Shown in pieces: positions 1-7,852 of a DNA stretch of 41,977 nucleotides; position 1 is the stretch's first letter, and each line of letters opens with the position of its first letter. The stretch spans positions 1 through 41,977 of the forward strand of contig CAZYPK010000028.1 of the NCBI GenBank assembly GCA_964649195.1. The letters run 5' to 3'. Source of the DNA: JTS-RE9 sp964649195. Its GTDB lineage: Bacteria; Planctomycetota; Phycisphaerae; Phycisphaerales; Phycisphaeraceae. A model generated the notes under the pieces. It made no database searches, was not told the origin of the DNA, and worked only from the letters and a program-made list of their open reading frames with translations. The position numbers were made by a program, and so were the translations under genes.

Positions 1-64
1 GCAGAGCAATAGGGCCAGTTCGAACATTGTTTGGCGCCCTGTGATGTTGATTGACTTGAGGAAA

Positions 65-140
65 TCCTGAATAACCCCCGATGTACCGCGACCAGGGGAT
101 TGCTACGCCGCAAGCGGCTTGGATGTGAGGTTATTCAGGA
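65..140. repeat. Dispersed palindromic element, copy 1
   Basis: Twelve-base terminal inverted repeats TCCTGAATAACC (65-76) and GGTTATTCAGGA (129-140) flank a core with the small palindrome GCCGCAAGCGGC. A second, shorter copy lies at 40079-40143 with nearly the same right end and core. It carries no gene. It resembles a small non-autonomous mobile or REP-like element; bases 1-64 before it show nothing recognisable. Confidence 0.6.
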
Positions 141-151
141 GTCCCTTGAGG

Positions 152-1087
152 TCACTTCCCATCATCCCCCTTGAACCTGAACACCTCACCGCCGATGAGC
201 TGATCGCTGGTGATCGTCGCGCAGACGTATTTTTCGATGTGCTCGATGATGAGCTCCGTGCCTTTGAAGTGGGAGACGTGCGGCCATCTCTTGGGGTTGT
301 ACATGGTGTCGGTCATGTCGCGGATGAGCACGGTGTTCTTGCCGTTGCTGGCCATGCGCCGCAGGCCGAAGGGCCGGCCCAGTATGCACATGTTGGTGTG
401 TACGCCCATGATCATCACGTTGTCGATGCCGCGCGCCTCGAGCATGGACCAGATTTCCACGCCGCTGTCGCTGATGGCGTCGCCATCCTCGATCTTGATG
501 CCTTCGTGCTGCCGCTTCCAGGGGGCGCGGGGATTGCGGCCCATCTCCTTGAGCTTCGCCGCCCACTGAGCATGTTCCTTGGGGTCGTCATCCTCGCCGC
601 CGTCGGACTGATCGATCGGGTACTTGCCTTTTTCCTCAGCCGGAATCCTGTGGCACCACTTGCCGATGTCCTGCGGCAGCTTGGCCGCCTTGGGCGTCTG
701 CTGCGCGAGTTTCCGGCCGGGGTGGTCCTTGTAGAAGTTCATGCAGTCGCTGGGCGCGTGGATGATGAGCACGCCTTGCGAGCGCAGCTTTTGCGTCACT
801 TCGTTCATGCGGGGGATCATCTCTTCAACGCGGCGGACGGCGTTGAGGCAGTGATGCAGATCCCAGACATCGCAGATGATCAGCACGCTGCGCCTGGGGT
901 TCCAGGATTCCTTCAACTCGACGATCTCATGCGGCTTGTCCGGGCCGGCGAGCGACTCGGGTCGCAGTCGCTTGACGAGCTGAATCGCGGCGGCGTCATC
1001 GGCAACCGCATCGGGCGCGAAAGCGAGGAAGGTGATGAGCAGGCAGGCCGGGATGGTCAGATGGGCGACGCTTTTGTGAATCTTCAC
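152..1087 (-). CDS. Secreted isochorismatase-like cysteine hydrolase
   Basis: This 311-aa protein belongs to the isochorismatase-like (cysteine hydrolase) superfamily, whose members cleave amide, vinyl-ether or related bonds with an Asp-Lys-Cys triad. Visible marks are the strand with the first Asp (IICDVWD, about residue 73) and the Cys nucleophile in GVHTNMCILG (about residue 234). The N-terminus (HLTIPACLLITFLAFAPDAVA) is a clear signal peptide, so it acts outside the cytoplasm. The GTG at 1087 is preferred because GGAGG lies five bases upstream; ATGs at 1099 and 1120 would only add residues before the signal peptide. Substrate cannot be read from sequence; large insertions around residues 120-200 distinguish it from nicotinamidases. 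No obvious operon partner: the next gene starts 57 bases upstream on the same strand. Confidence 0.8.
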   Translation of the reverse strand: MKIHKSVAHLTIPACLLITFLAFAPDAVADDAAAIQLVKRLRPESLAGPDKPHEIVELKESWNPRRSVLIICDVWDLHHCLNAVRRVEEMIPRMNEVTQKLRSQGVLIIHAPSDCMNFYKDHPGRKLAQQTPKAAKLPQDIGKWCHRIPAEEKGKYPIDQSDGGEDDDPKEHAQWAAKLKEMGRNPRAPWKRQHEGIKIEDGDAISDSGVEIWSMLEARGIDNVMIMGVHTNMCILGRPFGLRRMASNGKNTVLIRDMTDTMYNPKRWPHVSHFKGTELIIEHIEKYVCATITSDQLIGGEVFRFKGDDGK

Positions 1088-1144
1088 GGAATCCTCCATG
1101 TCAATCGGATGTGTTGTCATTTGATCCGTTGGTTATCGTACCAC

Positions 1145-1441
1145 TCATGCCGCCGCCCGTTTCATGGCTCGCACATCGCCTGTACGCGCATGGACTTCGA
1201 ATTCCTTGTACTCCCTCAGTGGCTCGCTTCCCAAGGCTTGTGACAGCGTGTTCTTGGCGGTTTCACGCACAAAACTCAGCGTGACATGCCATACCAACTC
1301 GTCGTCGGCATGTGGATCGTCGGAATATGTTGAAGAGCGGATTTCCTCGACTCTGAAGGCCATCGCTCGCTCGGAGGTCGCCGCCGCCAGTTCCTGAAAA
1401 TACTCAATCGCCTTTTGTACCGCTTCTTTGGCGCTGATCAT
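1145..1441 (-). CDS. Small PepSY-like hypothetical protein
   Basis: A 98-aa protein beginning MISAKEAVQKAI and ending with the pattern REYKEFEVHARTGDVRAMKR, reminiscent of small PepSY-like or hypothetical proteins in which a strand pair closes with 'vd..TGeV..Mk'. No signal peptide or membrane segment is seen, so it is probably cytoplasmic. The ATG at 1441 is chosen over one at 1507 because it has GGAG six bases upstream and the longer form would overlap the preceding gene's end (1489). It lies 48 bases downstream of the ThuA-domain gene on the same strand and could be co-transcribed with it. Function unknown. Confidence 0.6.
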   Translation of the reverse strand: MISAKEAVQKAIEYFQELAAATSERAMAFRVEEIRSSTYSDDPHADDELVWHVTLSFVRETAKNTLSQALGSEPLREYKEFEVHARTGDVRAMKRAAA

Positions 1442-1488
1442 GCTTGACTCCAGGATTTCAGGGCAGAAAAGTATATCACCCTCCAAGA

Positions 1489-2235
1489 TCATCGCTCCAG
1501 ACACCACTTCACCGCATTCGTCAGCAGCTTCACAAAAGTCTCGTTCTTGAAATCATCCTGATGTCCCAGCGAGGTGTAGAAAACCTTGCCGCCTTTGTGA
1601 ATGTTCGTCCACGTCACCGGTTCGACATGATTCTCATGCCTGCCGGTCATCAGCACGGTCACCGAGTCGGCGAGGTTGGTGTATTTGTAAACCCACATCG
1701 GGCTGTGGAATGTTTTGTGTTCGAGGCCCTTGATGATGGCATGGTCGGCCTGTTTTTCGATGAAGCTGATCTGCGTGCCTTTGGTTTTGTTGCCGTGGTG
1801 GTTGCCGTAGGTCGCGCCGAGGACGAGGCGGTCGAACTCGAGCCAGTTCTGAAAACCGTGGCTGGTGGTGCGGATGGCGACGACGGGTTTGCCGGCCTCG
1901 AACCAGGCCTTGAACTTCGCCAGTTGCCGGTCGGGCAGTTGCGTTCGGCGGAAGTAAAGCACGAGCAGGTCGGCGGAATCGATGGCGTCGAGGCCGGGGA
2001 TGTCGGTCTTCTTCGCGTTGCCGGCGAGGTGGGTGATGCGGTAGGTTTTGTCCCTGTTAAGCGTTTTCGCAAAAGCGGGCAGGGTGTCCTTCGCATCGTA
2101 CTCATCCTCGCAACTGATCATCAGAATATGAGGCTGATCGGCGTCCGCTTTTTTCTCATCGCCTCGTGAGGAGGAAGCGTGGCCCGAAAGGAGCAGGAAG
2201 ATCAACGCGAGAATGGGAGTGAAGTATCCGTTCAT
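1489..2235 (-). CDS. Secreted ThuA-domain protein
   Basis: A 248-aa protein with a signal peptide (GYFTPILALIFLLLSGHASS) followed by one ThuA-like domain, a class I glutamine amidotransferase-like fold found in trehalose-utilisation protein ThuA and in many secreted planctomycete proteins. Typical features are LMISCEDEYDAKDTLPAF near the start, LVLYFRRTQLPDRQL, KPVVAIRTTSHGFQNW, and the late histidine-rich strand VFYTSLGHQDDF. It is a single-domain version, without the cytochrome or PVC domains sometimes fused in the family. Likely role is in carbohydrate metabolism in the periplasm; the exact reaction is unknown. The small PepSY-like gene follows in the same direction. Confidence 0.85.
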   Translation of the reverse strand: MNGYFTPILALIFLLLSGHASSSRGDEKKADADQPHILMISCEDEYDAKDTLPAFAKTLNRDKTYRITHLAGNAKKTDIPGLDAIDSADLLVLYFRRTQLPDRQLAKFKAWFEAGKPVVAIRTTSHGFQNWLEFDRLVLGATYGNHHGNKTKGTQISFIEKQADHAIIKGLEHKTFHSPMWVYKYTNLADSVTVLMTGRHENHVEPVTWTNIHKGGKVFYTSLGHQDDFKNETFVKLLTNAVKWCLER

Positions 2236-2310
2236 GGAATCATGTTAGCAGACGGTTTCGCAAACATCTCGTGCATACGATCAGTGCCATCGCATGTGGC
2301 GGCGCTCTGC

Positions 2311-2412
2311 CACCTCTCCTTTTGGGAGAGGTCGGTGAGGCTTTGCGAGCCGGGTGAGGGCTGTTCGATGATCGGATGTTTCGTCGAACATTCTGCCCTC
2401 ACCTGTCTCCAT
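2311..2412. repeat. Dispersed GGAGAGG-type repeat
   Basis: The gap 2236-2510 between divergent genes holds CACCTCTCC-TTTT-GGGAGAGGT followed by GGTGAGGC and CGGGTGAGGGC, then an inverted GCCCTCACCTG at 2394-2404 enclosing a GTTCGA...TCGAAC hairpin (2362-2388). The same modules recur in inverse orientation at 9493-9654. It looks like a dispersed intergenic repeat able to form nested hairpins. Confidence 0.6.
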
Positions 2413-2510
2413 CGCCCTGCGCCTTTCCGCAACTTATGGAATAACATCCGCTGACAGCCGTTATACTGATGGCCGCTGACAAATTGTTCACCTGCCTTTG
2501 AGGATTGCTC

Positions 2511-3941
2511 ATGCCCCAGCCTTCCGCGAAGCCGTTCGCATCCCCTGTGCGATTTCCCTTTCATTGGCTGTGGTCCCTCATCATCGCGTTGCCGCTGGCC
2601 CTGAGTTTCATGGCCGCTGCGCCTTCGGCGGTTCGTGCGGATGATGAAAAGCCACAGCCTCCGGCCAAGGTTGAGAAGGCTCCTCCCAAAGAAAAAGCCC
2701 CTGCCAAGGAAAAGGCAACGCCCGATGCCGGCAAGCCCGTGCCCCCCGTCAAGGAGCCGCCCGGCGTCGAGCCGACCACGGCAGCCTCCGCCTGGAAAAA
2801 GTCAACCCCCGAATCGATCGCCGACCTCAAGGCGATTCAGGATCGCGTGCAGGAACTGGTCAAGCTGTCGCTGCCTCGCGTCGTGGGCCTTCGCGTGGGC
2901 AACGCCAACGGCAGCGGGGTGATCATCAGCAAGGAAGGGTACATTCTCACCGCGGGCCATGTCTCGGCGACGCCGGACCGCCCGGTGGACATCATCCTGC
3001 ACAACGGCAAGGTGGTGCGCGGCAAATCGCTGGGCCGCAACACCGGCATCGATTCGGGCCTGGTGAAGATCAACGAAGGCGAAGCGTGGGATTTCGCCGA
3101 GATGGGCGAAAGCGATTCGCTCAAGCAGGGCGACTGGTGCATCGCCATCGGCCATCCGGGCGGCTACATGCGCGGCAGGCCGCCGGTGGTTCGGCTTGGC
3201 CGGATCATCTCCGCCAGTGACCGCGTGGTCTGGACCGACGCCACGCTGGTGGGCGGCGACTCGGGCGGACCGCTGTTTGACATGGATGGCAAAGTCATCG
3301 CGATTCACAGCCGCATCAGCGCATCGACGAACAATAATTTCCACGTGCCCATCGACACCTATCGTGCGACATGGGACCGCCTGGCCGCCGGTGAGGACTG
3401 GACCGATCGGCAGGTGAACATCGGCGCCTACGCCGGCTTCAATGCCGACCCGGACGCCAAGGGCGCCCGCATCACCAGCGTCAGCGAGAACTCCCCGGCC
3501 ATGTTCGCCAAGCTGGAAGTCGGCGACATCATCACCCGCTTCGACGGCGCCAGGGTGCGCAACCTGACTCAGATCATTGAAGTCATCAACAGGAAGCGTC
3601 CCAACGATCGCATCGAGGTGGAACTGCTTCGCGGTGGCGAAACCGTGAAGGCGACCATGACGCTTCAGGCCGGTTTCAGGGCCGGGCCGTTTCTGGGCAT
3701 CAGCGGGCAGAACAACGACAAGGGCGTGGGCATCGAACAGATCATCACCGGCACCCCGGCCGCCAACGCGAGCATGAAGAAGGACGACATCATCACCCGC
3801 TTCGACGGTCAGCCGGTGAAGAATCTCGAAGCATTGCAAGGCTTCATCGGCAAGAAGAAGGCCGGCGACAGCGCGGAGGTGGAGATCCTGCGCGGCGATG
3901 AAACGATCAAGCTTAAACTGATTTTGGGGATGAGAAGCTGA
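2511..3941 (+). CDS. Exported S1C (HtrA/DegP-like) serine protease with two PDZ domains
   Basis: A 476-aa trypsin-like protease of the HtrA/DegP type. After an N-terminal hydrophobic export segment (about residues 17-40) comes a Pro/Lys-rich linker (about 45-95), then the protease domain with a complete triad: His150 in TAGHVS, Asp181 in TGIDSGL, Ser251 in GGDSGGPL. Two PDZ domains follow (about residues 305-385 and 395-475), each with the GD/DDIITRFDG signature. This predicts a periplasmic or membrane-anchored protease/chaperone acting on misfolded envelope proteins. The ATG at 2511 is preferred over an in-frame TTG at 2505 because GAGG lies upstream at good spacing. The stop directly abuts the next gene, a related pseudoprotease, so the two are probably translated from one transcript and may form mixed assemblies (inference). 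Confidence 0.9.
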   Translation: MPQPSAKPFASPVRFPFHWLWSLIIALPLALSFMAAAPSAVRADDEKPQPPAKVEKAPPKEKAPAKEKATPDAGKPVPPVKEPPGVEPTTAASAWKKSTPESIADLKAIQDRVQELVKLSLPRVVGLRVGNANGSGVIISKEGYILTAGHVSATPDRPVDIILHNGKVVRGKSLGRNTGIDSGLVKINEGEAWDFAEMGESDSLKQGDWCIAIGHPGGYMRGRPPVVRLGRIISASDRVVWTDATLVGGDSGGPLFDMDGKVIAIHSRISASTNNNFHVPIDTYRATWDRLAAGEDWTDRQVNIGAYAGFNADPDAKGARITSVSENSPAMFAKLEVGDIITRFDGARVRNLTQIIEVINRKRPNDRIEVELLRGGETVKATMTLQAGFRAGPFLGISGQNNDKGVGIEQIITGTPAANASMKKDDIITRFDGQPVKNLEALQGFIGKKKAGDSAEVEILRGDETIKLKLILGMRS

Positions 3942-3992
3942 GTGATACACGATTTCCAACATAACGAGCCTATTCCCGACCGGAGTCCGCCC

Positions 3993-5150
3993 ATGCCCCG
4001 TACACGCCTTCCCATCATCACCCTGTTGGCGATCTTCCTGACCGCCATCGCATCCAACGCCTCCGCCCAGACGCGCAACCTGATTCCGCGCCTGTTCAAA
4101 AGCGGCGAGACCACGCGCTCGGCGTTCAGCGATCTCGTGACCGATGCCGGCCAGTCGGTGGTGCAGGTGCTCAGCGACGGCAAGGCCGCCGCGATGGGCG
4201 TCATCACCGCCGATGACGGCTACATCATCACCAAGGCCAGCGAGGTCAACACCGCCGGCGGCAAGATTCAGTGCAAGACCAAAGACGGCAAAACCTACGA
4301 CGCCACGGTCATCGGCGTGCAGACCGCGCACGACCTGATGATGCTCAAGATCGATGCCAGGAACCTCAAGCCGGTGAAGTGGTCCAAAAGCGCCAAGCCT
4401 GAAGTGGGAAGCTGGCTGGCCACCGTCGGCATCGACAAGGAGCCGGTCGCCATCGGCGTCGTCAGCACCCCGCGCCGATCCATTCCCAAACAGCCCGGGG
4501 CGCTGGGCATTCAACGCAAAATGATCTCCACCGGTGACAACGAGGAGGATGCCGTCAAGGAAGCCCAGATCGGCACGGTCTATCCCAACAGCGCCGCGGC
4601 ACAGGCCGGCCTGAAGATCGATGACATCATCACCCACGTCGATGGCAAGGCGATCGAAACCTTCGAGCAGCTCGCCACCACCATCCGCCAGCATGGCCCC
4701 GGCGATGTGCTCAAGCTTCGCGTCAAGCGCGGCGATGAGTCCTTCGAAGTCAATGTCGAACTCTCCCCCATGAGCGTCCTGCCCATGATGGAAGACTCTC
4801 GCGGCGCGGTGCAGAACCGCATGGGCGGCAAGCTTTCCAATCGTCGCTTCGGCTTCGCCCAGGTCATCCAGCATGACACCGTCCTCCGCCCCGAAGACTG
4901 CGGCAGCCCGATCGTCACTCTCGACGGCCACGTCATCGGCCTGAACATCGCCCGGGCCGGCCGCGTCGAAAGCTACGCCCTGCCCGCCGATGTCATCATC
5001 CCCCTGCTGCCCGACCTGATGAGCGGCAAACTCGCCCCGCCCAAAGATGTCGCCAAGATCGTGCCCATCGAGAAGAAGGAAAACAACGACGACACCGCCG
5101 AAACGAAGAAGGAAGAACCGACGCAGGGACAGGGCGAAGAGAAGAAGTGA
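3993..5150 (+). CDS. Trypsin-like pseudoprotease with PDZ inserted in the protease fold
   Basis: A 385-aa exported protein (signal peptide ITLLAIFLTAIASNASAQ) with the trypsin-like HtrA fold. The His position reads GYIITKASEV, Ser83 replacing His; Asp114 is present in TAHDLM; the nucleophile motif reads EDCGSP with Cys303 in the Ser place. It is therefore probably not a serine protease. The PDZ domain (about residues 190-258, with KIDDIITHVDG) sits between the strand GVVSTPRR and the strand carrying EDCGSP, that is inside the second barrel rather than after it. The C-terminus is a Lys/Glu-rich tail. ATG 3993 is chosen for its GGAG and signal peptide; a GTG at 3942 abutting the previous stop would add 17 unlikely residues. 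Likely a regulatory or scaffold partner of the upstream protease. Confidence 0.8.
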   Translation: MPRTRLPIITLLAIFLTAIASNASAQTRNLIPRLFKSGETTRSAFSDLVTDAGQSVVQVLSDGKAAAMGVITADDGYIITKASEVNTAGGKIQCKTKDGKTYDATVIGVQTAHDLMMLKIDARNLKPVKWSKSAKPEVGSWLATVGIDKEPVAIGVVSTPRRSIPKQPGALGIQRKMISTGDNEEDAVKEAQIGTVYPNSAAAQAGLKIDDIITHVDGKAIETFEQLATTIRQHGPGDVLKLRVKRGDESFEVNVELSPMSVLPMMEDSRGAVQNRMGGKLSNRRFGFAQVIQHDTVLRPEDCGSPIVTLDGHVIGLNIARAGRVESYALPADVIIPLLPDLMSGKLAPPKDVAKIVPIEKKENNDDTAETKKEEPTQGQGEEKK

Positions 5151-5216
5151 CGCCATTTGGCCGTCCGCCTTGAATGAACTCGCAAAGGCGCGTCGCGGTC
5201 GGGACAGGATAAGAAT

Positions 5217-5245
5217 GAGCCGCGACGTAACACGTCGCGGACGTG
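5217..5245. repeat. Palindromic repeat family, copy A
   Basis: A 9-bp stem CCGCGACGT / ACGTCGCGG with a three-base loop (5220-5240). The 29-base unit is the exact reverse complement of copy B at 5355-5383. It lies downstream of the pseudoprotease gene and could help end transcription. Confidence 0.7.
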
Positions 5246-5354
5246 AGCGACAAGAATGGAGCGCCCATGCGCAGCGGATCACGGGACGCGAAAACGACCG
5301 GGCGCCGATCGAGGCTGAAAGAAAAGGGTCGTTGGGCCACCCCTTAAGGTCGTT

Positions 5355-5383
5355 CACGTCCGCGACGTGTTACGTCGCGGCTC
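5355..5383. repeat. Palindromic repeat family, copy B
   Basis: Exact inverted copy of the 29-base unit at 5217-5245, with stem arms 5360-5368 and 5372-5380. Copies A and B bracket about 110 bases of otherwise featureless DNA between two convergent genes. Confidence 0.7.
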
Positions 5384-5392
5384 GAACGCCGC

Positions 5393-6562
5393 TCAAAGCA
5401 GCGCCGCCGCCGTCGCCACTGCGGTGCCCTTGGTGATCTTTTGTCCCGCCGCGATCAGTTCCGCCTCGATCGCCGCCAGGCCCGTCAGCGTGTCGCCTCC
5501 ATCGACGTAACCCATGTGGCTGATGCGCAGAATCTTGCCCGCCCACTTGGCGCCGCGCCCATCCTGCCCGCCGGCGATGTGTACGCCGTGGTTGTCGCGC
5601 ACCGCGCCGCGGAACTTCGAGTCATCGACGCCTTCGGGATAGAAGGCGCCCGTCACCGAATCGGTCGGGGCCTTGCTGATGAGCTTCAGGCCGATGGCCT
5701 TGAATGCTTCGCGCGTCGCATGGGCCAGCTTCGCGCAGCGATCCCAGACTTTTTCCAGCGTTTCCTTTTCGATCATCTGAAGCGCCACCCGCTGCCCGCG
5801 AATCAGACTCACCGGCGGCGTAAACGGCACATCGCCCTTGGCGTGCCCCTTGAGCCAGCGGCGAAGGTCGAGGTTGTAGCACGGCCCCGCCTTGGTCTCT
5901 TCCAATCGCTTGACCGCCCGCGCCCCCAGACCCACATACCCAATGCCCGGCGGAAGCATCAGCGCCTTCTGCGATCCCGTCACCAGCACATCAATGCCCC
6001 ACGCATCCATCTCCACCGGCATCGCCCCCACCGAGGTGATCGCATCAACCATCAACAGCGCATCCGGCGCGAACTTTTTTGCCGTCGCCGCGATGGCCTG
6101 GATGTCGCAGGCGCTGGTCGTCGATGTTTCCGAATGGACCAGCGCGATGGCGCTGACTCCCGCGTGAGCCTTGAGCGTTTCCTCAAGCTGGGCCGCGGTG
6201 ATCGCATCGCCCCAGGGGATGTTGACCTTCACCACTTCGACATTGAGGTGCGAAGCGTAGGCATCGTAGATGTCCTGCCAGCGCTCGCCGAACTTGCCGC
6301 TGGAGATGACGACGACCTTCGTGCCGGGCAGGCTCAGTGAAACCTGGGTCGATTCGAAGCAGGTGGTGCCCGAACCGGCCACGGGAATGACCGGGCCGGC
6401 GGTCCTGAAGAGGCGTTGAAGTTGTTCGCTCAGTTCCTTGTAGATGCCGATGAACTGCTTGGTGCGGTGATGAATGATCGGCTGCGCCATTTCGAGAAGC
6501 ACCGCTTCGGGCACTGCCGTGGGGCCGGGGGTGAGCAGACGTTGTTTGAAGGTGTTGGCCAT
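5393..6562 (-). CDS. Class V aminotransferase (serine/alanine-glyoxylate type)
   Basis: A 389-aa pyridoxal-phosphate enzyme of the class V aminotransferase family, closest in pattern to alanine-glyoxylate and serine-pyruvate/serine-glyoxylate aminotransferases. It starts with the family signature LTPGPTAVPEAV, has the small-residue phosphate-binding region GSGTTCFES, the cofactor Asp in MVDAITSVG, and the Schiff-base lysine in VTGSQKALMLPPG (Lys199). Length is normal. The ATG at 6562 is taken because homology begins there; an upstream start at 6721 would add 53 low-complexity residues. It likely exchanges amino groups between serine or alanine and a 2-oxo acid in the cytosol; substrate choice cannot be settled here. 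It runs convergent with the pseudoprotease gene and divergent from the DUF1501 gene. Confidence 0.88.
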   Translation of the reverse strand: MANTFKQRLLTPGPTAVPEAVLLEMAQPIIHHRTKQFIGIYKELSEQLQRLFRTAGPVIPVAGSGTTCFESTQVSLSLPGTKVVVISSGKFGERWQDIYDAYASHLNVEVVKVNIPWGDAITAAQLEETLKAHAGVSAIALVHSETSTTSACDIQAIAATAKKFAPDALLMVDAITSVGAMPVEMDAWGIDVLVTGSQKALMLPPGIGYVGLGARAVKRLEETKAGPCYNLDLRRWLKGHAKGDVPFTPPVSLIRGQRVALQMIEKETLEKVWDRCAKLAHATREAFKAIGLKLISKAPTDSVTGAFYPEGVDDSKFRGAVRDNHGVHIAGGQDGRGAKWAGKILRISHMGYVDGGDTLTGLAAIEAELIAAGQKITKGTAVATAAALL

Positions 6563-6633
6563 GAGGTCGCTGGTCTTTCTGTAAATGCACCTCGCGGAAT
6601 GCAAGGGGGAACATGATAGCAATGCGCGGCAAC

Positions 6634-6675
6634 GCCGGGGGAGCCGGGGGTGAGCCGGGGGTGATCCGGGGGTGA
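6634..6675 (+). repeat. G-rich tandem repeat with four G5 runs
   Basis: About four imperfect copies of an 11-base unit (GCCGGGGGTGA type) place G5 runs at 6637-6641, 6646-6650, 6657-6661 and 6668-6672 with loops of 4-6 bases. This fits the G-quadruplex sequence pattern. It lies 72 bases upstream of the aminotransferase start, on the strand opposite to its mRNA, in the divergent promoter region. Confidence 0.6.
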
Positions 6676-6726
6676 GCGGATTTCCATGCGACAAAAAGCC
6701 GCACGGATAATGCCTTGCCAATTAGC

Positions 6727-6743
6727 CGTCCGCCTTGGCGGAC
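6727..6743. repeat. Small hairpin upstream of DUF1501 gene
   Basis: GTCCGCC-TT-GGCGGAC forms a compact 7-bp hairpin in the divergent intergenic region. A variant (GTTCGCCAAGGCGAAC) is found near 15556. It may be a member of a short dispersed hairpin family or an operator; nothing further can be said. Confidence 0.4.
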
Positions 6744-6807
6744 GAAGTGATTACAATGGCACGGAGCGCGCGATGTCCATGAATGATCACCTTCGCCGAG
6801 GCTCCGC

Positions 6808-7755
6808 ATGAACGATTCCCTTTCCCGCCGTGACTTCCTGGGAGCAGCAGCAGCGGCAGGAGCAGTGGCAGCCACAACTGCCCCTGCCCCTTCCCCTGCC
6901 CCTGTCCCTTCCCTCATCCACCTCTTCCTCCCCGGCGGCTGGCCCTGCAACGATCTCTGGGACCCCAAACCGTTCTCGCCTTACCGCCCCTCCATGCGCG
7001 GCAGCGAACTCACCAGCACCGTCGAAACCATCTCCACCGCTTCGCCTTCCATTCGTCTCGGCGCTCCGCTCTGGCACACCAGCCACATCATCGACCGCGG
7101 CCTGATCATCCGATCGCTCATCAGCGAATCGCAGTCCGCCGATCACGCCACCGCCCGGCGCGAAATGCTCGATGCCCTTTCATTCGATCACCCCATCGAC
7201 ATCATCGAACCCGACCGCACCGTCACCCATGGCCTGGCCCAGGCTCTTCTCCAAGCCGCCGAACTCACCGCCCAAGGCCATCGCCATGTCCGCGTCACCC
7301 AACCCTTCGAGCCGTACCAAGGTTTCGATGCCCACGAATCCGGCGGCGAAAAATCGAGACCGTTGATCAAGACCATCGATACGGTCATTGCCGCCATCGT
7401 GCATCAGCTCGAACAGACCGGCCAGCTCGACCGCACCATCTTCTGCATCTCCTCCGAATTCAACCGCACCATCGCCGGCTGCCCCGCACCGGACAGCGAC
7501 CGCAACACCGGTGAAAATCTCATCATCCAATCCCCGCGCGACTACGGCTTCCACGCCCACTTCGCCCAGGCCAACTCCCTCATCCTCTTCGGCGGCCCCT
7601 TCAAACGCGGTGCCGCCTTCGGCAAAACCGCACCCAGACACCCCATGCGAACCGTGGAAAACCCCGTCACCCTCAAAAACCTCCACGCCACCCTCGCCTT
7701 CGCCCTGGCTTCACCATCCCGCATGGGCCACCCGATCCGCGACCTCTTCGCCTGA
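6808..7755 (+). CDS. DUF1501 protein with Tat signal
   Basis: A 315-aa protein starting with the twin-arginine motif SRRDFLGAAAAAGAVAA, then FLPGGWPCNDLWDPKP, a typical start of DUF1501 proteins, which have a sulfatase/alkaline-phosphatase-like fold and are greatly expanded in planctomycetes. Later matching segments are GEKSRPLIKTIDTVIAAIV, FCISSEFNRT and the glycine-rich FGGPFKRG. It is shorter than the usual 400-480 aa; the region between SADHATARREM and the middle helix appears trimmed, so it may be a reduced version or not fully active. Expected in the periplasm after folded export. The next gene, PhoD, is also a predicted exported hydrolase on the same strand, about 100 bases away with a hairpin between. 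Confidence 0.8.
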   Translation: MNDSLSRRDFLGAAAAAGAVAATTAPAPSPAPVPSLIHLFLPGGWPCNDLWDPKPFSPYRPSMRGSELTSTVETISTASPSIRLGAPLWHTSHIIDRGLIIRSLISESQSADHATARREMLDALSFDHPIDIIEPDRTVTHGLAQALLQAAELTAQGHRHVRVTQPFEPYQGFDAHESGGEKSRPLIKTIDTVIAAIVHQLEQTGQLDRTIFCISSEFNRTIAGCPAPDSDRNTGENLIIQSPRDYGFHAHFAQANSLILFGGPFKRGAAFGKTAPRHPMRTVENPVTLKNLHATLAFALASPSRMGHPIRDLFA

Positions 7756-7775
7756 CCCCCGCAGCGCGTTTCAGC

Positions 7776-7793
7776 CGCAGCGTCCTCGCTGCG
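7776..7793 (+). terminator. Hairpin after DUF1501 gene
   Basis: CGCAGCG-TCCT-CGCTGCG is a 7-bp GC-rich hairpin 20 bases after the DUF1501 stop. It lacks a T-tract, so it is at best a weak or Rho-assisted terminator. Confidence 0.35.
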
Positions 7794-7852
7794 CGATCGC
7801 CGCTCACCTATGATGATGGTGTTTCATCGCCATGACCCTTGGGAGCGCCGCC

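Noticed and set aside
119..1243. A 374-residue plus-strand frame at the window start
   Set aside because: Mirror of the isochorismatase-like gene, which has a signal peptide, RBS and catalytic motifs.
2802..5357. An 851-residue open frame on the minus strand
   Set aside because: Antisense to the two protease genes, which have clear domains and signal peptides.
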